From the NCBI RefSeq assembly GCF_042453785.1, contig NC_091664.1, forward strand, positions 487,001-551,000: DNA of 64,000 nucleotides, given 5' to 3'. This DNA comes from Malus domestica. Its lineage: Eukaryota; Streptophyta; Magnoliopsida; Rosales; Rosaceae. This document shows, piece by piece, positions 48,471 to 60,609 of the stretch (position 1 is its first letter; each line of letters begins with the position of its first letter). The notes under the pieces were generated by a model. The model saw only the letters and a program-made list of their open reading frames with translations, searched no databases and had not been told where the DNA came from. A program made the position numbers and the translations under genes.

Positions 48471-49030
48471 TTGTCTTTGAATGAAAGATACGGAGCTGTT
48501 CGCAATTCAAAGTTAAAACTGGTAAGCAAATTATGGAGTTTAGCAAACAAAAGTAATTAGCTCACGTCCTATATCTGCTCTCAAATTCAATGAGATCGAT
48601 GTATATCTAGTCCAAGATCATATATGCAATGTCCCCCAATCCACGCATACTCGGATTATGATCATAATCTTGTAAAGATTTGCACCTAAATGAGAATACA
48701 TTGGTGACGAGGACGAGCTAATTAGCTTAGCTAATTATATATTCATCCGTTCAGTTTCGACGGATATATATTTACAATAAGGGACGAGGAGAATAAATTG
48801 GTTACAAACTCAACACTTATAAAATTTGAATCTAAAATCTTTCACTTACAAGTGAAGAGGATATCATTAGACCGTAATACCAACGATCGAATGCTTATAA
48901 TTATGTGTTGGATAAGTGATTTGTAAGTATCAATATATTTTGGCTAAGTATAGATTACTATTGAGTTTTAATGTTAAGCGATTTTCAGAAATTAATTTCT
49001 AATGACGATAAATATTTTATCTTTCTGATC
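48471..49030. other. Intergenic, nothing beyond a SINE fragment at 48826-48895
   Basis: No coding frame. The fragment shares cacttacaagtgaagagg and the tagaccg word with the SINE-like repeat. Confidence 0.5.
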
Positions 49031-49035
49031 TTACC

Positions 49036-51649
49036 TGTCACAGCCCGTCCCGGAATTTTAATTCCGAGGACATGAAAAGACGAAAATGCCCTTAAACGGG
49101 ACTAAGGGGCGAAAATTTAACAATTTGGATTGAGTTGGACACGTGGGATCCCCACACCCCTCAATCCTCTCCCTATTTTCTGCATACTGTCTCTCTCTCT
49201 CCTCCCTCACGAATCTCTCTCTCTCTGTCACTCTTCTTCTCCGTTCGAACAAACCAACCACAAAACAACCTTAAACTTCCACCAACGACGGAGTTAAGAC
49301 CACCATCGAACTCCTGGAGACTCCACGATCACGTAGACACCAATTTCAGGTAAGTTTTACTTCGGAAAACCTAGATTCTAAACTCCCCGTGAAAGTGCAC
49401 TGTTCATAATCTTCGAATTGACTTTGTTTTAGGACAATCCAAGCTCACAGTGAGCTTAGTGAGGTTCCAAGGAAGCTCGGAGTGCTTCGTTGGAAGTTTT
49501 TGGACGTAAGAACACGGAGATCGATAAGTTCAAAGTTTGGCCGGAGCTTTCGAGGCATTTTCCGGCGAATCCCCGGCGAGTTAGGCGTCGAGGTAGGTAT
49601 CAATCTCTTCGTCTCGTCAAGTACTACAACTTTCCTTTTTGTTTCACTCAATTTCGTTGAGTATTGAAGAAGTTATACTCATTTGAAAAATACCCAGTTT
49701 CCGGCGACCTCCGAGGCTTTCGAGGCAGTTTCCGGCCAAACTACGGCGAACTAGGTGTTGGGAAAGGTACCATTCTCTTTGTCTCTTCAAGGGCTACAAC
49801 TTTCGTTTTTGAATCACTTGATTTCGTTGAGAAATGACAAAGTTATGGCAATTTGAAAAACTGCCCAGAAAACGGCCGCCGGAAAAACCAGTCCGGCGAC
49901 AAAAGGAAGAAGAAGGTGCTACAGTAAAAATAAAAAATAAAAATAAAATTATTTTAAAAATATGTCGACGTCCGTGACGTCGAGTAGATCACTGTGGTAT
50001 ATTCATATACCTAAATTGAACACCGTATGAGAAAGTTATTGAAGATTGTTGGTTAGGTGTTCAAATAACGTTTTATAGTTTTCACATTTAGGTGAAAATG
50101 TGAATTGATGATCCGACCGTTGGATCGTCACCAAACTTTGATACGTTGTAATACGTAATATTTGAGGATTATTGGAACTTACGGATTGGGAATCCGAGTT
50201 ACGGATCTTCCGGAATTGGAATTGTAAGTCCATAATATAAAATGTTAACCGTCACTTAGTTTTGGAAATTGACGGAGATCCGACCGTTGGATGGTAATGA
50301 AATTTTAGGATGTTGTCCTAGAGGTATAATGTGGATCTCTGGAAGTTATGGATTTAAAATCTGAGGTGTGGATCTTCCGGATCAATCTACGTAGTGACGT
50401 ATTTTATATAAGTTATATATTCTATCGATATGAATTCTGAGGTTGGAATTGATTATTGTTTTAGGCGCCGATCGTCATGACGCCTTGGCGTATTGTGCTA
50501 GGGAGTTGTAGGGCGAACTCCAGGTGAGTGGGCAGTTTTGTTTTCCGTATATATATATATACTTAACGTTTTCCCAGAAATTGAAAATGCATGAAATTAT
50601 GTTTAAAATGAAATGCATATGAGTTATGTGGAAAAACGGGAAGTGAAATACCATGCATAGAATTGATATGAAAAGTATATAGAAATGTGAGTTGAAATGC
50701 CATGCATGAATTAATATATGATGCATATGTATGAATTGGTGCGGTGGACGCACAGGTAAGAATTGATTTATGATGCATATGTATGAAATGGTGCGGTGGA
50801 CGCACAGATGAGTATTTAATTACTGTTATGATGATGATGATATATATTGAGCTCAAATCCTGCACCATGGTTTAGTGCTTATAGTATTCACCGCATCGCA
50901 CGCTCGCCTTGGATCCAAGTAGATGCTAGTCGTACAGTCCACGCGGAGTGGGTACGACAGACCAGTCGCGAGAGTGTTAGTGAGATTCCGACTGGTGGGT
51001 GACCTTAGATTATGTGCACAGATGATTTATGAGAAGCACTAGAGCGTAACTTGTGTGCAGAAGGCCGGACGGGTCACAGAGGTGACTCCGGTAGAGTGAT
51101 AATGATAGATTTTGAGCTCTAGGTTCAACCGTATAGGGCTATTAGAGGGCCTACGGTTGATTACTTTCTTGCACCTGATATGATTATGTTGATGCATTCA
51201 TACCTTATTACTGTTGAGATGATGTGGCATGGCATAATTAATATGAGAAATGTTGAGATGACATGGCATGGCATGATTGATAAAGAGATAATGTTGAGAT
51301 AGTAAAAATGAAGTTTTGAGAATATATATGTATATTTATATTTTACATTTCTGGGAAAGTATACAGGTTTTACGGAGAGGGGTTACAACGTTTTGAGAAA
51401 TGTTTGGATTTGGAAAAGAATTGTTTTACTGACCCACTCAATTTTGGTTTTGCGCCCCTCCAGGTTCAGGAATCACAAAGGTGTGGTGACTACGAGGAAT
51501 TCGACGGTGTTCTGACAGATTGGACAAAATTAGGACTCACCTTCGGGTGTATCAATTTAAATTGTATCTTAAAGCTTCCGTACTGTGCAAATGGTTACGT
51601 CACTCTCACGTGACGGCCAGCATGCCCTCCTTCGGGACGGGGTGTGTCA
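49036..51649 (+). mobile_element. Large solo LTR (2.6 kb) upstream of chalcone synthase
   Basis: It starts TGTCACAGCCCGTCCCGG at 49036 and ends gacggggtgtgtca at 51649. It is flanked by a perfect TSD, ttacc at 49031-49035 and 51650-51654. No internal domain is present. It carries two copies of atggtgcggtggacgcacag (near 50735 and 50788). CT-rich sequence near 49190-49250, then ggtaag at about 49349, could be a promoter-proximal exon and donor. Short open frames are not gene-like. Confidence 0.92.
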
Positions 51650-51654
51650 TTACC

Positions 51655-52000
51655 ACAGTGCGAAAAATTATATTGTCTAATTAATAATGTACATGTTATT
51701 AATTTTTCTTGAACTTTAAAAAATAAAGAACACGTTTTGTTATTGAACCAAATAAGAAAATGATTACATAAAGTACTTACTAACCTGTATCCAAGTATAA
51801 TCCAGAAAAAATTACAATATGTCGGTGTTGAATATTCCTGCATGCATGCACTGATTTATCACCGTCCTCCCGTTTAATGGTGTGTGGGAGTTACCAACAT
51901 CATGAGAATTTACTTTAAAGCCAATTAAGGGAATTTTACGTTATATTATTCATATTGCACATTAAATGTATGATTTTCAGTTTTGTTGTTTTGTTTCCGC
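51655..52000. other. Intergenic, distal chalcone synthase upstream DNA
   Basis: AT-rich, nothing recognised. Confidence 0.4.
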
Positions 52001-52044
52001 TGGAACTCTAAGCTTTCCAAATCATGTATAAAATACCACGTAGA

Positions 52045-54158
<2,114 letters not shown>

Positions 54159-54660
54159 TGACATGAAAATCGGTGTTGATTTATCTATCTGCTTCGTTTA
54201 TGTATTGTTTCCGCCTTTTCTGGTTAGAATTTGGCTTTTGGGATATTGTGTGTGGGCGTCATGGGGTTAACTTGGTGCAAGGAAGGACCCTTACTTTCAT
54301 GTTGTTTACTGCAATATTGATGAAAAAAGGGCCCTGATTGGGCAATGTAATGATGAGTAAAATATGGATTGACGAATAATACCACTCTTTGATTTTCATG
54401 TAGTATAATCTCTTAGCTGCATCTCCATTTCAAACATTGTGGTAAAGCCCTGCCCCTGATTTGGGATTCGGGAAGTCTTTGCTCGTGTTGAAATAGATCG
54501 TAATGTGTAAATGGCGATCAATGGAGGGGATTTAGGGATACTTCTGTGGTGAGCCTCGGAATCAGAGTTGTCATAAAGGATATTCTCCTAATGCCAGCTT
54601 GATCTCATGATAAAGCGAGGTGGCTCCGGGAGCGTGTATTGGGCTCTTCGCAGTGAAAAT
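54159..54660 (+). other. Chalcone synthase 3' UTR and downstream DNA
   Basis: Contains aatgtaatgatgagtaaaat near 54344, a plausible plant polyadenylation context. No further gene. Confidence 0.4.
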
Positions 54661-54802
54661 TTTAGGAGTACCGGCACTTGTGCTAAGTAATGTTCCCAAT
54701 TTCACACTCAGATATTATTTACTTTCTTTTCAATTAGCTCAATTTTGGTGTTAAATTTTTACAAGTGGGGAACACCACCTGGCACAAGTGGCGAGAACAC
54801 AA
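54660..54802. repeat. Small foldback element downstream of CHS
   Basis: The left arm contains ggcacttgtgctaagtaatg, then ttccc. The right arm contains the inverted equivalent (ggggaacaccacctggcac, then aagtg). The TSD is not resolved. Confidence 0.55.
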
Positions 54803-56670
54803 TGTAGACGGATTAGGGTTTGCAAAAGCTATAGCACATACGTTTGAAAGGCGAAAACCCGTGGAAGTGAAAAAAAAAAGGAGCTTACACCCAGATTAAT
54901 TTCCTTTTACGCCTGGGGAGAGGGAGAGAGAGAAAGAAGAATGGCAAAGCAAAAAAGCGAAAAATTTGAAAGAAAAAAAAAGAATGATGACTCGGACGTT
55001 GCTTAATCCCGTTTTATCCCACGTTGGAGTGTGAGAGTCTGTAATACCAAGCAACAACTGAAACTCATGGCAGCCTCTACCCCTGTTTTTTTCCCACGTT
55101 GGTTTCGTATATATCTATATCTATATATATAAAGTGAGAAGCACACAATGATAAAGCATTCTGAAATGCCAAAAATGTCCTCATTTCATATCAGCAGTTG
55201 CACAGACTAAAGATGGAACCGTCCTCCATCGCACGTTCTTGATCACCACAGTGCATACAAAAGAGTAAATTGGGTAATTTTCTCGAACAATATTCTTATC
55301 TATGCCAAAATTTTGAAATGAGTTTCCGCCAGAAATTTTCATTTTCTGCTTCAATTCAGGTACTCTATGCCTAATTGAATTGTTCATATCTACTAATGTT
55401 TGATTTGTTAACTAATTGCCCACTTTAATACATAACTAGCCTCTCTGCACGCACTAACGTGCGTGCGAGAGATATTTTTGCATCACGGGTGCTACGCGCC
55501 CCTAAAGATGTATTGTATTAGTTTTTTTCCATTGTAATTGTCAAGATATACTTTAAATGTATTGTGCATAGAGGAACTTTTTTTTTTTACCATGCATGTC
55601 CTAAAAAATTATCATGTTTTTCATTTTTACTTTGCGTAACGTAAAGATTTAAATGTTATTCATACTCATGCGAGAGGCATTTTTTCATCACGGGAGCTAC
55701 GCGCCTCTAAGAATGTATTGATTTAGTTGTTTTTTTATTTGCCCATCCAAAATTTTAAACTTTGAAATACTAACACTCATTTTTCCAATGAATTTGTGAG
55801 AGGCCAACATCCATGTTTCCTCCTACCTTTTTAATAGATACCTTCAAGTGTGTATTTTCTTCTTCTTTTGATTAGAAGTAGTAAGCACAATCCTGGAATA
55901 GTATTTCTCCAAGTTGAAGGAAATTTGCATTCTATTGAAAAAAAACACACGTGCTCTACCTTTTTTAACCGTTCAGAGATCGAATAAAATTGGCACACTT
56001 GTTCGGACGTTTTCTACCAACTTAACATAATAATAAGTATGATCACAGTCAGCTACCACGAAAAATGGTTGAATTCCACCTTGGTCAAAAAAACTTAAAC
56101 TTGTTCAAATGTTATTTTGAGTTTAAAATTGATAAATAAATAAGACAAAATAACCTAACTATCCAATCTCTATTCTTCTCTTGATCCTCCCAAATTTGTA
56201 TTTCAATGGGATAAATGTAAAAATTATGTCTTTGAACTGAAATTGTTTAATCCTCCAAACCTAAAAGGAGAGAAGCACATAAATAGAATGAAGCTAAACA
56301 TAATCTTTCAAATCAATCTCGTACATCACAAATGCCACTACAGAGTGGAACTTGATCTTTATATGTAAAACTCCACAACACCACCTTATACATTATGTTG
56401 GCTTTTTTTTTTTTTTTTTTATCAATAATGTGAAAATTTTGATCTTTATCTATACAGTACATGTAAAATTTACTATCAATAATTAATCATGTAATATGCA
56501 CATCAATCATCTTAACCTAACTATTAGTCATATAGAGCATTTGGTTTTCATTTGTAAGCCATCATTAAAATAATAATTTCTGCGCAAATCAAATAACAAA
56601 TTCACATATAAATACACTACTTTACATTGGTATCAAATTAACTTTTACAAATAGATCAGTATATAAAATG
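54803..56670. other. Intergenic, no gene seen
   Basis: Two related blocks near 55455-55510 and 55668-55720 (catcacggg then gctacgcgcc) indicate an old repeat. T-run at 56403-56420. No coding signal. Confidence 0.5.
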
Positions 56671-56675
56671 GACAT

Positions 56676-57033
56676 TATTGATGCATAAAACCGAAGGTCT
56701 TGGAACAACGTAAATCCGACCGTGAATCTGCAAGAAATGTAAATAACACAAGATGTATCGTGGTTCACCCCAAAGTTTGGGCTACGTCCACACTGATTGT
56801 ATTGTATTTCTCTGAGAAGTGAGGGAGAGAGAGAGCTCTGAGAGTGAGAGCTTTGAGAGGGGTGAGAAGGCTCTAGAAATGGCCTCCCAATTGTGAGGGT
56901 GAGGGGTCCTTTTATAGAATAAGGACTCCTCACTTATTACATATTTGCCCATTCCTTTATTACCTAATTACATTTAAGTCCCCCGAGTATTTATACGAGG
57001 TCTAAATACGAGGCCCTAAATATGGTATAAACA
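56676..57033 (-). repeat. 3' LTR of element 2
   Basis: 358 bp, matching 60247-60604. Its outer end reads tattgatg where the other copy has tgttgatg, so the terminal dinucleotide has mutated. Minus-strand TATA box at 56910-56916. Confidence 0.92.
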
Positions 57034-57540
57034 GTAGTCCCCCAAGTCTTCAGTCAAGAGAGTCTTTTGGCTGGAGACTTGAAATTCAGTCCATGTGTGG
57101 GTCGAAGTAACTAGATGTTGTCTTGAACTAATGTTCGATATGAGGTGGTGCTCAATTTGAAATGATGCTCAACTAGAAGTAGCACATGTTGCGAGGCTGC
57201 TCGGCTCGTGGCTTATGTTGCCTTGGTTGGCTCGGCTTATGGCGTTGAAGGTGAGGAAGTCCCTTTTATAGAATAAGGGATCGCTCATCAATACATGAAT
57301 GATGGGCTAAAATTGATGCTCTCTAATGGTGGTAAGGGAGTCCCTTTTATAAAATAAGGGCTCACTTCTCAATACATAAGTGATGGGCTAAGTCCCCCAA
57401 GTATTTTTCATGAGGTCCAGTTGAGGCCCAATATATGGTGTATAGTGTAGTCCCCCAAGTTTTCGGTCAATAGAGTCTGTTGGCTGGAGACTTCAAATTG
57501 AATCCATGTATGGGCCGAATTGGCGGTTGTTCGGAGGTGG
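57034..57540 (-). other. Polypurine tract and duplicated LTR-edge remnant in element 2
   Basis: agtcccccaagt followed by gagtct and ggctggagacttga appears at 57036-57090 and again at 57451-57500. Between them (about 57240-57445) are two cccttttata boxes and gaggcccaatatatggt, which resemble the LTR of element 1. This looks like a second, older 3' end embedded upstream of the current one. Confidence 0.65.
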
Positions 57541-57900
57541 TATTTGTATACCCTGCACTGAAGCTTTGTAGGTGAAGCTTTGCAAGTGAAGTTTTGAAGC
57601 TGGGGCTCTGTAAATAAAGCTTTTGAAGCTAGAGCTTTTGTAAATGAAGCTTTTAAAGCTAGAGCTCTGTAAATGAAGCTTTTGAAGCTGATTGACATGA
57701 ATGATACTCATTAATGTTTGATTGACATGAGTGATGCTCATGGATGTTGTCATGAGTGATGCTCATGAATGTTAACATGAGTGATGCTCATGAATGTTGA
57801 CATAAATGATGGTCATGAATGTTTGTGTATGATTGTTATGAGTGATGCTTATGAATGTTTATGTATGAATGACATGAGTAATGTTCATGTATAATTTGGA
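57541..57900 (-). repeat. Tandem arrays A and B in the 3' region of element 2
   Basis: Array A (57541-57690) repeats units of about 32 bp around gctctgtaaatgaagctttt. Array B (57690-57890) repeats units of about 26-30 bp around catgagtgatgctcatgaat. Frames across them are repeat by-products. Confidence 0.8.
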
Positions 57901-58345
57901 ATACTGGGCATACTTTTGATCACCTGGTTGGTGGCATGAATGAGAGTACGGGTTGTACATTTCATTACCTGGTTGGTGGCATGAATGGCTAGTTGTCAAA
58001 TGATATTAGAGTACGGGTTGTACATTTCATCACCTGGTTGGTGGTAATAGCGGCAGGTTGCCGAATAATTTTGGAGTACTGGGTGTACTTTTGATCACTT
58101 GGTTGGTGGTAATAGGAGAGTACGGGTTGTACATTTCATCACCTGGTTGGTGGCATGAATGGCTAGTTGCCAAATGATATTAGAGTACGGGTTGTACATT
58201 TCATCACCTGGTTGGTGGTAATAGCGGCAGGTTGCCGAATAATTTTGGAGTACTGGGCGTACTTTTGATGACTTGGTAGGTGGTAATAGCGGCGGGTTGC
58301 CGAATAATTGTAGAGTACTGGGCGTACTTTTGATCACCTGGTTGG
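57899..58345 (-). repeat. Tandem array C, 65-bp units, in element 2
   Basis: Units start gagtac at 57944, 58009, 58118, 58183, 58248 and 58313, a strict 65-bp period within runs, plus partial units at 57899 and 58074. Each contains cacctggttggtgg. Two unit subtypes alternate (gggttgtacatttcatcacc and gggcgtacttttgatcacc). Confidence 0.88.
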
Positions 58346-58707
58346 AGCTATTTTGGGCTTATGGGCCTTTGCCCTCTACCCAAAATTCCAGCCCATTTAT
58401 TTTGGGCTTTGCTGTTTTTTTTTTGTTTTTTGTTTTTTTTTTTACCACCTGACGGGGTTTATACATATTACCCTCTGTTGGAGTTTATACATATGTCTCT
58501 GCAAGATAAAATAAATTACATCATTATGGTGGAGTGTTTATTCCTTGCTTTTGCTTTCTCTTTTGCTTCCTCTTTTCTCTAAAATGACAGCTACTTTAGA
58601 CAGCCTTTCTGACATTGCCCATTTGCTTTTCTCTGGCTTTTAAAAAATAGGAACATGCATCCGTCAACAAAAGCAAAAGTACAAACTTTCTCTTTTAGCT
58701 TTTGCTT
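58346..58707 (-). other. Interior spacer of element 2
   Basis: T-rich stretches (58411-58442) and low-complexity sequence. No coding frame recognised. Confidence 0.5.
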
Positions 58708-59205
58708 TTACTTTGCAGAGTGCAGATAGCATTCACGTTCTCTGTTTCCCTTTCTGCTTTTGCCGACAAAAGCAGTGGATGATGTTGGCGTGACAGGTGA
58801 TTGAGGAGAGGCAACTGGATATGACTGAGGATGAGCTCTTTGCTGTTGATAATTATACTGCAGATGGTGGCTCTGATAATTATATTGATCTGATCTTTTG
58901 ATTCTAGAATTGGAATTCGGGGTACTCGAATAAGAGTAAGATCGAGAAGTGTTGATTTCAACTGTTTTGATAGGATCTCTCTGATCAAACGAAGCTCTGC
59001 CTGGATTGATCTCATGTTGCCTTCTTCTTGTCCAACCATCAAGCAAATTAAATTTCTCCTCTAACTCCTCATGCTCACCAGCATCTTCGTCGCTGCTACC
59101 ACTACTCAATTTCTGGCTAGAGAAGGAATAAGCAAGGCTGGTACTCCCTTCACGCTTCAAGGCAGTTTGCTTGGTTTGCTGTTGATATTTAGAAAGAGAA
59201 CTTCA
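58708..59205 (-). pseudogene. Captured IQD (IQ67-domain, calmodulin-binding) gene fragment
   Basis: The minus strand reads QQQTKQTALKREGSTSLAYS, then SSDEDAGE, then LDGWTRRRQHE and FDQRDPIKTVEINTSRSYSYS. This matches the region of plant IQD proteins after the IQ motifs (AAxKRERALAYAFS; W-x-DRW-M; DQRDPIKTVE-DTS-PYSYS). It is followed by a Ser/Gln-rich tail to a stop at 58708. The IQ motifs themselves are absent and there is no start codon of its own, so it is an internal fragment. It is in the sense of the retroelement and has no introns. Confidence 0.78.
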
Positions 59206-59292
59206 ATTTTCTGTAACATTGCTTGGTTCTCTTTCATTTTGCCTCCGAGTGAGGTGGGGTAAGTGGAGAAAGCAGGGATGAAATACTGGCAT

Positions 59293-59466
59293 GGTCTTGG
59301 AGACAGGTTGGATGAAATAGTTGTTGACCCAGTCATTGCCTCCGAGAGTTATGAGCACAAATGCACTGTTCACTAGCCGTGTTACCTGTTTTGCTCCAAC
59401 AAGCGCAGTCAGTCGTTGCTGGTATTGTTGGAACAATTCAAACTGCCTGAAGATCCTTATAATAGT
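59293..59466 (-). pseudogene. Captured GDSL esterase/lipase fragment
   Basis: The frame encodes IIRIFRQFELFQQYQQRLTA, then LVGAKQ and LVNSAFVLITLGGNDWVNNYF. This corresponds to the middle of plant GDSL-type esterase/lipases, where the ITLGGND(F/W)VNNY block contains the conserved GxND of block III. Only about 58 residues are present. The catalytic Ser (GDS) and the Asp/His (DxxH) blocks are missing, so it has no activity. Similarity starts abruptly at about 59466 and ends near 59293, suggesting joined pieces. Confidence 0.8.
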
Positions 59467-59529
59467 AAGCAGGAAGAAGATGAGGCCCAGATCTGATGGC
59501 GCCACGATCTGGTGGGCGATGCTGACCGA

Positions 59530-59995
59530 CTACATGTAAGGAGATGGACCCAGATCCACCGTCGTGAGTGGAAGCAAGAGCGAAGCTGGAGCTGGTGACA
59601 AAATATCCATCAGTGGTACATTCCAAGTTTTCGAGGCTTCGACCAAAACAGCGACGGAGGGTTCGAGTTCAGGAGCAGGAGAGTCAAGGCGAAGCGAGCC
59701 ACGGGCTTCCAATTCGAAGCTCGATGACAGGGTTTCGTTCACTTCCATATTCAACCCAGGCCATTGATTTGGATCACCAAGTCAACCCGGTTCATGATTC
59801 GGAGGATCCGATTCCTGTGATGGATCTCCAGAGCCTGAAACTTGGAGAAGCTTGACATCGATGAGATCAGGGATGCCAAAGAGGCACTGATGGACTGAAG
59901 CTGGTGCTTGTGTCGCTCCTTCTCAGAGATGGTGACGGCAAAGGCAACACCCACAGGTGGAGTGCTGTCGTCGGGATACACCTCATTTCCCTTCT
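59530..59995 (-). pseudogene. Unidentified coding-like segment in element 2
   Basis: Two overlapping minus-strand frames (59981-59751 and 59754-59530) have balanced, protein-like composition: EVYPDDSTPPVGVAFAVTIS then EKERHKHQLQSISASLASLI, and VAVLVEASKTWNVPLMDILS. A frameshift near 59752 joins them. The family is not recognised. It may be a third captured gene or the remains of the element's own gag. Confidence 0.4.
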
Positions 59996-60228
59996 TATGC
60001 GTCTGGTTCTTCGACAGCTCTTTGTCTTGGAGGAGAAAGAGAGAGATTTACATTTGGATTTCTTTTTTTATTTCTTTTGATTTCTTTTTTTGTTTTGGTT
60101 TCTGTGTAGGACTGACCGAGAGATGAGAAAGAGAGAGATTTGGTTTTTTGGATTTTTTGTGATTTTGCAGATCCACGGTGGTGGTATGAAAAATTGAGAA
60201 AGAAACTGACATAGTTTTTGTATCGATT

Positions 60229-60246
60229 CCCACAGACGGCGCCAAA
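60229..60246 (-). promoter_or_regulatory. Primer binding site of element 2
   Basis: The minus strand reads TTTGGCGCCGTCTGTGGG immediately after the 5' LTR. It is the same Tat/Ogre-type site as in element 1. The first ATG (60210-60212) follows about 35 nt from the LTR, as in element 1. Confidence 0.85.
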
Positions 60247-60604
60247 TGTTGATGTATAAAACCGGAGGTTTTGGAACAACGTAAATCCGACCGTGAATCT
60301 GCAAGAAATGTAAATAACACAAGATGTATCGTGGTTCACCCCAAAGTTTGGGCTATGTCCACACTGATTGTATAGTATTTCTTTGAGAAGTGAGGGAGAG
60401 AGAGAGCTCTGAGAGTGAGAGCTTTGAGAGGGGTGAGAAGGCTCTAGAAATGGCCTCCCAATTGTGAGGGTGGGGGGTCCTTTTATAGAATAAGGACTCC
60501 TCACTTATTACATATTTGCCCTTTCCTTTATTACCTTATTACATTTAAGTCCCCCGAGTATTCATACGAGGTCTAAATACGAGGCCCTAAATATGGTATA
60601 AACA
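60247..60604 (-). repeat. 5' LTR of element 2
   Basis: 358 bp, from TGTTTATACC (minus strand, 60604) to AACA (60247), a matching TGTT/AACA terminus. Minus-strand TATA box TATAAAA at 60481-60487. The first half, counted from 60247, shares the block gatgtatcgtggttcacccc with 8739-8850. Confidence 0.93.
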
Positions 60605-60609
60605 GACAT

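Larger units (their letters stand above)
56676..60604 (-). mobile_element. Element 2: complete non-autonomous LTR retrotransposon with captured host gene fragments
   Basis: Two 358-bp LTRs (3' copy 56676-57033, 5' copy 60247-60604) differ at about 11 positions by eye, or roughly 97% identity. The TSD gacat lies at 56671-56675 and 60605-60609. It reads on the minus strand: TGTTTATACC at 60604, a primer binding site directly left of 60247, a leader, protein-like segments of at least two host genes, a zone of tandem repeats, and a G-rich polypurine tract at 57034-57046. No gag, RT, RNase H or integrase is recognisable in the 3.2-kb interior. It belongs to the same family as element 1 by LTR, primer site, leader ATG and polypurine region. 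Confidence 0.92.

Noticed and set aside
49135..49353. 72-codon frame with CT-rich start
   Set aside because: It lies inside the solo LTR and is low in complexity; probably LTR leader sequence.
57541..58345. Regularly spaced repeats that could suggest a CRISPR-like array
   Set aside because: Units are contiguous with no unique spacers, and the context is a plant retrotransposon.
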